A stretch of 17,882 bases of DNA from Caldifarciminota bacterium. GTDB taxonomy: Bacteria > Hydrothermota > Tepidihabitantia > Tepidihabitantales > Tepidihabitantaceae. The notes beneath the pieces are model-generated. The model saw nothing but the letters and a program-made list of their open reading frames with translations, was not told where the DNA came from and made no database searches. Positions 1 through 7,007 of this stretch are shown here, one piece after another; the stretch's first letter is position 1, and every line of letters begins with the position of its first letter. The stretch is taken from positions 1-17,882 of the forward strand of contig CAIVTL010000208.1 of the NCBI GenBank assembly GCA_903908785.1, written 5' to 3'. The position numbers were made by a program, and so were the translations under genes.

Positions 1-1740
1 ACCCAACTCGACACGACATCGAGCACGACGCTCTACTCGGCGGCGGTTGACCCGGTAGACACCAACGTCGTCTACATGGGCGCCTACTTCGGCACCAGTA
101 CCGTCGTCTTTAAGTCTACCGACTGTGGCACAACCTGGGCGCAGTCTGTGCTCCCGGGCAACCTCTACTACATCTACTCTCTCTACATCAGCCCGACCGA
201 CCACAACACCGTTTTCGCGGGCACGCTCTACGGCATCTACCGTTCGACCGACGCCGGCGGAACCTGGACCCAGCAGTGCGCCAACAACTACAACTATCGC
301 ATCGTCTCAGTGCCGGACCAGCCCGAGGTGATGTACTCCGCCGCCTACAACTACGTCTACCGCTCGACCGACGCGGGCAGCACGTGGACCACGTGCGGCG
401 CCGGTGTGCAGGGCACCAATATCCGCCTCGTACTGACCGTACCGGGTGAGTCGAGCACCGTCTACTGCGGCTCGACCGGCGGCATGTTCAAGTCAACCGA
501 CTACGGCGCAACCTGGGATGAGATTAACGACGGCATCCTCATCGGCAAGATACCGGTCGTCGCGTTCGACCCGGGCGCGCCGGGCACCGCGTACGCCGAG
601 TTTATCGACAACGCCATCTTCAAGACCACCGATGACGGCATTTCATGGGAGCGCCAGCCCGTGGTCCTCTCCTGCGGCAACGTCGTGAACATACTCATCG
701 AACCGGGCAACCCGCTGCGGAGGTGGATGTTCGAAGGCTCGGGCTGAGGGACCGCCGAGCTCTTCAGGAGCACAGACGGCGGGTCCGTCTGGACAACAAT
801 CGAAAGCTGGATGAATGACGGCGGCTTCATGGCCGTCTCTCCCCTCAATTCGAACATCGTCTTCGCCACCGGCAACGTCTACAACGCGGCGTACTTCATC
901 GGCGTGTCGCACACGTCGGACGGCGGGACAACGTGGGAACACGACACCATCGGCCTCGGCACGCGCGGCTGGGCGGTCGCCTTCGACGGCGTGGACACCA
1001 ACCGGGTCTACGTCGGCGGCGACACCAACTACAGCTACCCGTGCGTGCTAATCACGACCGACCTCGGCGCGACCTGGACGTCGAGCAATGCCGGCCTGGC
1101 CGGCACGGTAAACGCACTGCTTACTGTTCCGGGCGTCGCCAACCTGGTCTACGCCGGAACCAACAACGGCCTGTTCAAGTCAACCGACGGCGGCGCGACC
1201 TGGGCGGCGACGCCTCTAACCCAGCAGGTCCGCGCGCTCGTAGCCGACCCGGTCCATCCCGCGAACGTCTACGCCGGCACCTACGGCGCGGGCGTCTACG
1301 CCTCGACCGACGGTGGCACGACCTGGAACCCGATGAACACGGGTCTCACCTGCAACAATGTCCTGTCGCTGGCTCTGCGCGGGGGCGCTGAGAACACCAT
1401 CTACGCCGGCACCGAAGGCGGCTCCGTCTTCCGCACCACCGTCACGACCGCGATTTCGGCACCTTCATCCCTCATCCTTCATCCTTCATCCTTCGTCGTA
1501 TCCCCGAATCCGTCTCGCGGAAAGACGTGCCTCGAATTCACGCTCCCGGCCTCGGCTCTGGTCCGGGCTGCGGTCTACGACCACGCGGGCAGACAGGTCG
1601 CCAACCTTGGCGGCCGCCCGATGTCATCGGGCACCAATGCCTGGCAACTCGACACCCGCAACATCCCGGCCGGAACCTACTTCGTGCGCTTGACCGCGGG
1701 CAAAGAGACCCGCACCGCCCGCCTGACCATCATCAACTAA
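1..1740 (+). CDS. Secreted Asp-box beta-propeller protein, copy 1 (5' end outside window, in-frame TGA)
   Basis: The reading frame is open from base 1 to a TAA at 1738-1740, except for one TGA at 745-747. Before the TGA there are five Asp-box motifs of the type STDxGxTW (for example STDYGATW); after it there are five more. This is the signature of sortilin/BNR-like propellers that sit outside the cytoplasm. The last ~80 residues start at SPNPSRGK and end in AGKETRTARLTIIN, typical of a type-9-secretion (Por) C-terminal sorting domain. The gene aligns with copy 2 at a constant offset of 2430 bases up to the TGA, so about 159 N-terminal codons including the signal peptide should lie left of the window. 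A routine gene caller would split it into 1-747 and 811-1740. The second part has no signal peptide and no good ribosome site, so I treat the frame as one gene read through the TGA. The ligand is unknown. Confidence 0.75.
745..747 (+). other. In-frame TGA, candidate recoding/readthrough codon (copy 1)
   Basis: The TGA stands between EGSG and GTAELFRSTDGG in an otherwise continuous propeller frame. The homologous codon of copy 2 is also TGA. The frame downstream remains open and conserved to the sorting domain, with mostly conservative or synonymous differences between the copies. Ordinary genes in the window (for example the nitroreductase, RimI and the toxin) end with TGA, so UGA is normally a stop here. 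Confidence 0.7.
748..786 (+). promoter_or_regulatory. Stem-loop immediately 3' of the in-frame TGA (copy 1)
   Basis: The outer stem pairs GGG 748-750 with TCC 784-786 (two G-C pairs and one G-U). After an A/G mismatch, CCGCCG 752-757 pairs with CGGCGG 777-782. An asymmetric internal loop follows, then GCTC 759-762 pairs with GAGC 768-771 around the loop TTCAG. The stem begins at the first base after the TGA and the apical loop lies 16 bases downstream, within the distance used by bacterial SECIS elements. The loop lacks the early G usual in bacterial SECIS, so a readthrough hairpin is equally possible. Confidence 0.6.
1465..1492 (+). repeat. Heptad tract, unit TCATCCT x4
   Basis: Four consecutive 7-base units (TCATCCC once, then TCATCCT three times) lie inside copy 1, in the linker just before the SPNPS start of the sorting domain. 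Copy 2 has a different heptad at the homologous place. Confidence 0.9.
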
Positions 1741-1756
1741 GCCGCTTCAACATCGA

Positions 1757-1790
1757 AAGCCGGCCCGCATCCCCGCGGGCCGGCTTCTTG
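1757..1790 (+). terminator. Rho-independent-like terminator after copy 1
   Basis: A GC-rich 12-bp stem (1757-1768 with 1775-1786) closes the loop ATCCCC and is followed by a short pyrimidine stretch. It starts 16 bases after the TAA of copy 1. Copy 2 has a terminator in the same relative position with a partly different stem. Confidence 0.85.
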
Positions 1791-1844
1791 TCCACCGGGC
1801 CGCGCCGGCCGCTCCGCTGCGCTTTCGACCAACGCGGGCGGCAG

Positions 1845-1873
1845 TTGACTCGGGTATGCCGCACGTCTACACT
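1845..1873 (+). promoter_or_regulatory. Promoter of copy 2
   Basis: TTGACT (1845-1850) and TACACT (1868-1873) are separated by 17 bases. Transcription would start near 1880, giving a leader of about 74 bases that ends in a strong ribosome site. Confidence 0.65.
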
Positions 1874-1934
1874 GTTCGGCCGGGACGTATCCGCCCCGGC
1901 CGGAAATCTGGCGAATGCGAAGCCTCCCTCCGGC

Positions 1935-1949
1935 AAAGGAGGAAAGGAG
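1935..1949 (+). promoter_or_regulatory. Tandem Shine-Dalgarno sites fixing the start of copy 2
   Basis: Two purine-rich sites, AAAGGAGG (1935-1942) and AAAGGAG (1943-1949), precede two adjacent ATG codons at 1954 and 1957. They exclude the upstream in-frame ATG at 1915, which lies before the ribosome site and would place charged residues ahead of the signal peptide. Confidence 0.8.
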
Positions 1950-1953
1950 ATTG

Positions 1954-4161
1954 ATGATGAAGACCGTCATGACCACTGTTCTGCTCGTCCTGGCCGCGAC
2001 CGCGTTCGCGGACTGGACCAGCATCGGGCCGGAAGGCGGCCCGATATATTGCGGCGCGGTTGCACCCACCAGCCCGCCAACCATCTATGCCGCGGCTTCC
2101 ATGTACAACCTGCCGCTCCTCAAGTCCACGGACGGCGGCGCGAGCTGGACCGGGGCCGGCGCTTCGATGGGCAACTACCCCTGGGTACTGCTCGTCCACC
2201 CGACCGACCCCAATACGCTCTTCGGCGTCATCAGTTCGCTCTTCTACCGCTCGACCGACGCCGGTGCGACCTGGACCACGACCTCGCTCGGCTCGAACAC
2301 CATTGGGTACGACCTTGCGCTGAACCCGCAGAACCCGCAGGTCCTCTACTCCGGCGGGTACAAGTACGATGGGGCGAATTGGCGCCTCTCCTGCATGAAG
2401 ACCACGGACGCGGGCGCAACCTGGACCGCGACGCAGCTCGACACGGCCACGACGGCATACGGCTATTCGGTCGCCGTTGACCCGGTAGACACGACGGTCG
2501 TGTACGTCGGCGGCTACGCCGGCAGCGGCACCGCGTTCTACAAATCCACCGACTGCGGCGGCACGTGGACCAAGATTCCCTGGCCTGAGAATGACTACTA
2601 CGTGTACTCGATTCTGGTCAGCCCGACCGACCACAACACGGTGTTTGCCGGCACGCTATATGGCATCTGCCGTTCGACCGACGCCGGCCTGACCTGGACA
2701 AAGCAGAGCACAGGCAACTACAACTACCGGATAGTCACCGTTCCCGGCCAGCCGAACGTGATGTACTCCGCCGGCTACTCGTATGTCTGCCGCAGCACCG
2801 ATGCCGGCCTGAACTGGACTACGCTCAGCACCGGCATCCAGGGCACAACCGTGCGCACCGTGCTCACGGTGCCCGGTGAAACCAGCACTGTCTACTGCGG
2901 TTCCACCGCGGGCATGTTCAAATCCACCGACTACGGCGCGACCTGGAATGAGATTGACCACGGCATTCTAATCGGCTCGATACCGGTGGTAGCGATTGAC
3001 CCGCGCCAGCCTGAAGCCCTGCAGGTCGAGTTCCGGGACAACGCCATCTTCAAGACGTCCGACGACGGCGAAAGCTGGGAACGCCAGCCCGTGGTCCTCT
3101 CCTGCGGCAACGTCTGCAACATCTGCTTCGAACCCCAGAACCCACAACACATCTGGATGTTCGAAGGCTCCGGCTGAGGCACCGCCGAGCTCTTCAGGAG
3201 CACCAACGGCGGAGCCGATTGGACAACAATTGAAAGCTGGATGAACGATGGCGGTTACGTAGCCGTCTCCCCCCTGGACTCCAACGTAATCTTCTGTACC
3301 GGCAACGTCTACCCGAGCAGCGAGTGGAACATCGGCGTGTCGCACTCATCGGATGGCGGCACGACATGGGAACACGACACGATTCCGCTGGGCAGCAATG
3401 GCTTCGCCGTCGCGTTTGACCCCTTTGACTCGAACCGGGTCTACGTCGGCGGCGACAGCGCCTACAACTACGGTTACCCGCAGTTCCTGATTACCACCGA
3501 CCTGGGCGCGACGTGGACTGCAAGCCACACCGGCATGACCGGCCGCATCTGGACCCTTGCCGCCGACCCGACACAAGCCGGCGTGCTCTACTCCGGCACG
3601 TACCAGGGAATCTTCAAGTCAACCGACGCGGGCGCGAGCTGGACCGCAACCGGCTTCACTCGCGACACTCGGGCGCTGGTGATTGACCCGACGGATGGCA
3701 ACACCGTCTATGCCGGAACCTACGGCAACGGCGTGTACATCACGACCGATGCGGGCGCGACCTGGAACCCGATGAACACGGGTCTGGGCAACAACAACAT
3801 CCTCTCGCTGTCCCTGCGCACCGGCGCGGAAGTAACGCTCTTCGCCGGCACCGACGGCGGCTCAGTCTACCGCACGTCCATTACGACCGGAATCGCCGGA
3901 CCTTCGTGCACCGTACACCGTGCACCGTTCACCGTTTCCCCGAATCCCTGCCGGGCGGCAACGACCATCTCGCTTGCCTCTCCGCTCACCGCTCCGGCAT
4001 CGCTCGGCATCTACGACGCGTCCGGCAGCCTGGTCCGTTCCTTCAAGGTTCGCACTTCGTCCTTCGAACTTCGGACTTCGGGTTTGCCGCCGGGAACCTA
4101 CTTCGTCCGCCTCAGCGCGGGCAAAGAAACCCGCACGGCCCGCCTGACTATCGTCAACTAG
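1954..4161 (+). CDS. Secreted Asp-box beta-propeller protein, copy 2 (complete, in-frame TGA at codon 408)
   Basis: The start at 1954 (or 1957) gives a clear signal peptide, with a hydrophobic core and an A-F-A cleavage site before DWTSIG. About eight Asp boxes (for example STDGGASW, STDAGATW, STDCGGTW) precede an in-frame TGA at 3175-3177 and five follow. The protein ends with a sorting domain, from SPNPCRAA to AGKETRTARLTIVN, and a TAG stop. Read through, it is 735 residues including the recoded one. Stopped at the TGA it is 407 residues with a signal peptide but no sorting domain, so it would be exported without being sorted to the surface. Downstream of the TGA the two copies keep most residues, including every Asp box, which argues against decay. 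It has its own promoter, ribosome site and terminator, so it is a single-gene unit. Role and ligand are unknown; this fold often serves adhesion or glycan binding. Confidence 0.8.
3175..3177 (+). other. In-frame TGA, candidate recoding/readthrough codon (copy 2)
   Basis: This TGA occupies the same codon as in copy 1, in the context EGSG-stop-GTAELFRSTNGG. The 50 bases around it differ from copy 1 at only a few positions, while other parts of the genes have diverged more. No other stop or frameshift is seen in the 2.2 kb gene. Confidence 0.75.
3178..3216 (+). promoter_or_regulatory. Stem-loop immediately 3' of the in-frame TGA (copy 2)
   Basis: GGC 3178-3180 pairs with GCC 3214-3216. After an A/A mismatch, CCGCCG 3182-3187 pairs with CGGCGG 3207-3212, and GCTC 3189-3192 pairs with GAGC 3198-3201 around TTCAG. 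The third outer pair is C-G here but G-U in copy 1. Both bases changed and pairing was kept, a small sign of selection on RNA structure. Confidence 0.65.
3908..3935 (+). repeat. Heptad tract, unit GCACCGT x4
   Basis: Four 7-base units (GCACCGT, ACACCGT, GCACCGT, TCACCGT) lie inside copy 2 at the same linker position where copy 1 has TCATCCT units. Confidence 0.9.
4046..4080 (+). repeat. Heptad tract, unit NACTTCG x5
   Basis: Five 7-base units (AGGTTCG, CACTTCG, TCCTTCG, AACTTCG, GACTTCG) lie within the sorting domain of copy 2, just before the PPGTYFVRL strand. Copy 1 has no such tract at the corresponding place. Confidence 0.85.
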
Positions 4162-4176
4162 CCCGCTTCGACTTCA

Positions 4177-4212
4177 AGAGCCGGCTCGCCCTCTGGCGAG
4201 CCGGCTCTCTAT
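4177..4212 (+). terminator. Rho-independent-like terminator after copy 2
   Basis: A perfect 14-bp stem (4177-4190 with 4195-4208) closes the tetraloop CTCT, 15 bases after the TAG. Part of the stem sequence differs from the copy 1 terminator while pairing is kept. Confidence 0.85.
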
Positions 4213-4279
4213 TAGTGCCGGCCAACTCCGCCAGCGGTCTGACAATTCGGATTGGGTGTGGACTACGCGGCGCGGACTC

Positions 4280-4546
4280 TCAGCGCTTCCGGTATATCTC
4301 GCGACGGTGGCCAATCGAATGGACTATGAGAGTCTGCTCCGCATGGAGCACCTCGTATATTACGCGAAGGTCACCGACTCGAAGTTTGTAGAACCCGATC
4401 AGACTGCCACTCAAGGCCTCAAGCCGGATTGTGTCGTGGTTCGATGCCAGCCAGTTGATGCGTGCAACGACTCGTCGCCCGGCAGGTTTGTCGAGCCGCA
4501 CCAAGTCCCGGGCTGCCGCCTCCAGAACGCGAACGCGCAATGCCAC
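4280..4546 (-). CDS. RelE/ParE-family toxin
   Basis: This 88-residue protein has the compact RelE/ParE layout: an N-terminal helical part (AARDLVRLDKPAGRRVV), then the strand pattern FYKLRVGDLRVIYEV (residues 52-66) and the C-terminal IVHSIGHRREIYRKR. The basic residues R56, R61, H80 and R81/R82 and the late Tyr85 match residues that act in RelE-type mRNA cleavage at the ribosome. ParE-like gyrase poisoning cannot be excluded from sequence alone. The GTG start at 4546 lies two bases after the antitoxin stop, so the two genes are translationally coupled. The stop is TGA. No gene symbol is justified. Confidence 0.85.
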   Translation of the reverse strand: MALRVRVLEAAARDLVRLDKPAGRRVVARINWLASNHDTIRLEALSGSLIGFYKLRVGDLRVIYEVLHAEQTLIVHSIGHRREIYRKR

Positions 4547-4548
4547 GG

Positions 4549-4764
4549 CTACCGGAGGCCAAGTCGCCGGACTACGTCCTCAAGCGGTTCACCCCGCTCG
4601 CCATGCGCTACCCTGCGCCTCTGGCGCAGGAGCCGCGCACGGACGGAACTTCTAATTGCGAGTCCGTCGTCAGGGTCGCCGAGCAGCTCAACCAACTTCT
4701 GCTCAATGGTGTCCCCGAGCATTTCCCGGAACTGGTCCTTCGTCATCCGAGCTACACTACTCAT
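4549..4764 (-). CDS. Antitoxin of the RelE/ParE-like toxin
   Basis: This 71-residue protein lies directly upstream of the toxin on the same strand, in the usual antitoxin-first order. It reads as an N-terminal helix (MTKDQFREMLGDTIEQKL), a short LLGDPDDGLAIR segment and a charged C-terminus ending in PLEDVVRRLGLR. This build resembles small antitoxins paired with RelE-like toxins in cyanobacteria and candidate phyla, in which the C-terminal helix probably wraps the toxin. I see no obvious ribbon-helix-helix or helix-turn-helix, so autoregulation is uncertain. The ATG at 4764 is supported by a promoter whose -10 box ends five bases upstream, which predicts a leaderless transcript. A later in-frame ATG (codon 7) is the alternative. 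Confidence 0.75.
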   Translation of the reverse strand: MSSVARMTKDQFREMLGDTIEQKLVELLGDPDDGLAIRSSVRARLLRQRRRVAHGERGEPLEDVVRRLGLR

Positions 4765-4769
4765 ATGCC

Positions 4770-4798
4770 ATGATACCGGAAGACCGTTCAGTGGTCAA
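4770..4798 (-). promoter_or_regulatory. Promoter of the toxin-antitoxin pair (leaderless)
   Basis: On the minus strand, TTGACC (4798-4793) and TATCAT (4775-4770) are 17 bases apart. The -10 box ends five bases before the ATG at 4764, so transcription should begin at or next to the start codon. Confidence 0.7.
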
Positions 4799-4830
4799 TA
4801 CTCCTCCTGGGGTACACTCCTGGCGTACAC

Positions 4831-5157
4831 TCATACGACGATGCCTTCACGTGTGACTGCCTGATAGAATGGCGTTATGTGTGTCAGGTCGGAGTCAAAC
4901 TCGCTGCGCCCGTAGAGCACCGGGGAAAGCAACACGTGGAACTCAAGGTTGATGAAGAAGCACAGGTCACACACTGCCTTCTCGACTTCCCAGTCATACT
5001 CCTCCAGCACCACCAGCACGTCTATGTCGGACTCCTTGTCCGAGTCCCCGCGCGCCTTCGAGCCGAACAATCGCAACTCTACCAGCGGGAAGTCGCGGGC
5101 AAGGCCCTCCTTCAGCTTCCGGAGTGCCGCCGACTCATTGGGAGCGAGATTCCTCAC
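4831..5157 (-). CDS. Minimal nucleotidyltransferase (MNT-type)
   Basis: This 108-residue protein has the polymerase-beta-like nucleotidyltransferase signature FGSKARGDSDKESDIDVLV (residues 31-49): a Gly-Ser followed by two metal-binding aspartates, D44 and D46. An acidic residue in LEFHV (E72) is a plausible third ligand. Such proteins usually pair with a HEPN toxin and neutralise it by adding AMP groups, or they belong to mobile resistance modules. No HEPN gene is seen on either side. The downstream neighbour is the RelE-like pair, which has its own promoter. The GTG start at 5157 is backed by a promoter whose -10 box ends six bases upstream. Its -35 lies next to the third-copy propeller relic, so the gene probably came in with the insertion that broke that copy. 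Confidence 0.8.
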   Translation of the reverse strand: MRNLAPNESAALRKLKEGLARDFPLVELRLFGSKARGDSDKESDIDVLVVLEEYDWEVEKAVCDLCFFINLEFHVLLSPVLYGRSEFDSDLTHITPFYQAVTREGIVV

Positions 5158-5163
5158 GAGGAC

Positions 5164-5192
5164 AGGCTACCGGTTCATGCCTGAGTGGTCAA
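5164..5192 (-). promoter_or_regulatory. Promoter of the nucleotidyltransferase gene (leaderless)
   Basis: On the minus strand, TTGACC (5192-5187) and TAGCCT (5169-5164) are 17 bases apart, and the -10 box ends six bases before the GTG at 5157. The first nine bases, TTGACCACT, are identical to those of the toxin-antitoxin promoter. Confidence 0.55.
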
Positions 5193-5204
5193 GCTCTGCG
5201 TGTC

Positions 5205-5279
5205 TCGGCAGGAACTCACTTGGTACGCATCAGCGCGGGCAAAGAGACCCGCACCGCGCGCCTGACCATCGTAGACTAA
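5205..5279 (+). pseudogene. C-terminal relic of a third propeller/sorting-domain gene
   Basis: Read in the frame ending at TAA 5277-5279, this stretch gives SAGTHLVRISAGKETRTARLTIVD, nearly the same as the last residues of copies 1 and 2 (AGKETRTARLTIVN). Nothing upstream resembles a propeller. A terminator-like hairpin follows, as in the intact copies. It is therefore the tail of a third tandem copy whose body has been lost or replaced by the toxin-antitoxin/nucleotidyltransferase segment. Confidence 0.85.
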
Positions 5280-5298
5280 TCGGCGTCAACCTCCTATG

Positions 5299-5323
5299 CC
5301 GGCTCGTCACCTCGCGAGCCGAC
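5299..5323. terminator. Hairpin shared by the relic and the MFS operon end
   Basis: CGGCTCG (5300-5306) pairs with CGAGCCG (5315-5321) around an 8-base loop. It matches the position and sequence of the terminators after copies 1 and 2 and lies just past the TGA of the leftward MFS gene, so it could end transcription from both sides. There is no U-tract. Confidence 0.5.
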
Positions 5324-5329
5324 TCCCTA

Positions 5330-6559
5330 TCACGGCCGTGCGGATCGCTGCTCTGTCTGTTTCTGTCGCGCGGGCGTGATGTCCCGGCCGAAGATGGCGA
5401 AGAGGATGGTGCCGGCGAGCCCGAAGCCGAAGGCGGTGAGGAAGTTGACCTGGGGCGAGATGTTCCAGAGGAACGCGCTGGAGAAAGCGGCCAGCGAGAC
5501 AATGACGTCACGGATGAGATAGTACGTGCCGAAGGTGCCGGCCTTGGCGTGCTCCGGAGCAAGGTCCATGATGAGCGCCTTGCGCGTCGGCTCGCCGAAC
5601 TCCTTGAGGCCACGGATGACAAATGCGACCGCCAGCATGGCGAACGTCTTCGAGAAGACCAGCACAAGTGGGAAGAGCGCGAAGAAACCGAACGTCATCA
5701 GCACGAACCGCTTCTTGCCGTACTTGTCCGCGAGCCACGCAACCGGCACGTAGACCAGCATCGCGGTCACCATTTCAATCGTCGTAAGGATGCCGAACTG
5801 GAACGGTGTGACGCCGTTGTTGTTCACGGCCCAGACGACGACAAAGGCATACGGTATCTGTTCGGCGAATCGAATCAGGATGTCGGACGCAAGCAGGTTG
5901 CGCAGGTCCGGACTGATGAGCTTGAACATGCCCCGCAGCCGCACCGGTTCTGTTTTCGCGCCTTTCTGGTCTTCGACGAAGAACCAGACGAACGCGATGG
6001 CGGCCGCACCCAGGATGAGTGCAACGATGAACGCCGCCCTGACCCCGGCGACTCGACCATAGCGCGCGATTGCCAGCCCGCCCAGCACCGGGCCAAGCGC
6101 CATCGGTATGCGGCGCACGAATGAGTGGAGCGTTACTCCCATCGCCCGTTTCTCGCGGCCCACGGCTTTCGCCACCATGCTCATCACCGCGGGCAGCGAT
6201 ACCGCGGTCCACGAGATGAAGAAGACCGCGCCCACCAGCACCGCCTGCCACGTCGGCACGAAGATGACGATGCAGTAGCCGAACATGGCGACGAGCGTGA
6301 AGAGTATCAGCGCTCGTTTGTATCCGAGCCGGTCGCTCAACCACCCGCCCGGGAATGAGTAGAGCGCGGAGAGCAGGTTGTCCATGCCGTTCAAAAAACC
6401 AACCGAGAGCGTGGAACCGCCGAGCGCGAGCAGGTAGAGCGGCAGGAACCGCTCCGCCATCTTCTCGCCGAGGCCGATGAGCACGACCATGGCGAGCATG
6501 GCCGCAATCGCGGTGTTCAGGCCGAGAAAGGCCCGGAGCCGGGCGAGCGTATCCCGCAA
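5330..6559 (-). CDS. MFS transporter
   Basis: This 409-residue, strongly hydrophobic protein has about twelve predicted membrane segments, matching the usual MFS length. The loop between segments 2 and 3 carries the MFS signature as GGWLSDRLGYKRALI (around residue 72), and the second half repeats it as VAWLADKYGKKRFVL. The substrate cannot be read from sequence. It is the last gene of the leftward operon, 10 bases after the ChrB-domain gene, so export of a toxic ion or metabolite is a reasonable guess. The start taken is TTG at 6559, since no better codon lies before the first membrane segment. The ribosome site is weak and coupling to the upstream gene is likely. The stop is TGA. A long open frame on the opposite strand is only its GC-rich shadow. 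Confidence 0.85.
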   Translation of the reverse strand: MRDTLARLRAFLGLNTAIAAMLAMVVLIGLGEKMAERFLPLYLLALGGSTLSVGFLNGMDNLLSALYSFPGGWLSDRLGYKRALILFTLVAMFGYCIVIFVPTWQAVLVGAVFFISWTAVSLPAVMSMVAKAVGREKRAMGVTLHSFVRRIPMALGPVLGGLAIARYGRVAGVRAAFIVALILGAAAIAFVWFFVEDQKGAKTEPVRLRGMFKLISPDLRNLLASDILIRFAEQIPYAFVVVWAVNNNGVTPFQFGILTTIEMVTAMLVYVPVAWLADKYGKKRFVLMTFGFFALFPLVLVFSKTFAMLAVAFVIRGLKEFGEPTRKALIMDLAPEHAKAGTFGTYYLIRDVIVSLAAFSSAFLWNISPQVNFLTAFGFGLAGTILFAIFGRDITPARQKQTEQRSARP

Positions 6560-6569
6560 CCGAGAGCCG

Positions 6570-7007
6570 CTACTTCTTCTCGGCGGCAGTCTTCAGACGA
6601 AGGAAGGCATACAGGGCGTCGTAGACCTCGAACTGGTGCTCAAGGTTCTCAAGGTCGTCCGGGAACCGCAGCGAGTAGCCGCGGGCGATGGCCTCGATGC
6701 CGGCCGCGTACGGATTCGATTCCTGCTGGCCGGTATCAGCAGCGTTGACGACCTCGGCCAGCGCGAGCAGGGCCGGGTCCTTCAACCCGTACTTCTCGAT
6801 GATGGAAACGAAGCTGCAGTGTCCGTCCTGGTGGCCCAACTCCACTTCTTTCGCGTCGAAGGGAATCGCGCCCTCGCGGTCGGCGGCCTCCAGCACGCTG
6901 TCCGCAGCCACGAAGAGAAACTCCGCCTCGGAATCCACGAACCGGGCAATCAGCCACGGACATGCCACCCGGTCAACGTGCACGTGCGAACGGGTAATCC
7001 ATTTCAT
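6570..7007 (-). CDS. ChrB C-terminal-type (chromate resistance) domain protein
   Basis: This 145-residue protein begins MKWITRSHVHVDRVACPWLI and continues RFVDSEAEFLFV, a close match to the stand-alone 'chromate resistance' family related to the C-terminal half of ChrB. Later family-like stretches include GHQDGHCSFVSIIEKYGL and the acidic C-terminal helix FPDDLENLEHQFEVYDALYAFLRL. In proteobacteria ChrB regulates or assists the ChrA chromate pump; the job of the stand-alone domain is not settled. The ATG at 7007 has a good ribosome site (GGAGG) and overlaps the stop of the DUF523 gene in a 4-base ATGA, which rules out a longer upstream start. The next gene is an MFS transporter, not ChrA, so the chromate link rests on family name only. 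Confidence 0.8.
   Translation of the reverse strand: MKWITRSHVHVDRVACPWLIARFVDSEAEFLFVAADSVLEAADREGAIPFDAKEVELGHQDGHCSFVSIIEKYGLKDPALLALAEVVNAADTGQQESNPYAAGIEAIARGYSLRFPDDLENLEHQFEVYDALYAFLRLKTAAEKK

Noticed and set aside
811..1740. Independent gene starting at ATG 811 (and likewise 3241 in copy 2)
   Set aside because: Homology to the propeller starts right after the TGA, 21 codons upstream of this ATG. There is no good ribosome site and no signal peptide for an exported fold.
1527..2480. Open frame across the end of copy 1, its terminator and the start of copy 2
   Set aside because: Out-of-frame shadow that crosses a strong terminator and a promoter.
745..3177. Altered genetic code (UGA as Gly or Trp) to explain the in-frame TGAs
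   Set aside because: The nitroreductase, rimI, the toxin, the nucleotidyltransferase, the hydrolase and several operon genes all end naturally at TGA next to or overlapping the next gene.
4949..6124. Long open frame on the plus strand opposite the MFS gene
   Set aside because: It spans the nucleotidyltransferase, the relic and the MFS gene in antisense and has no domain. It results from GC-rich codon use.
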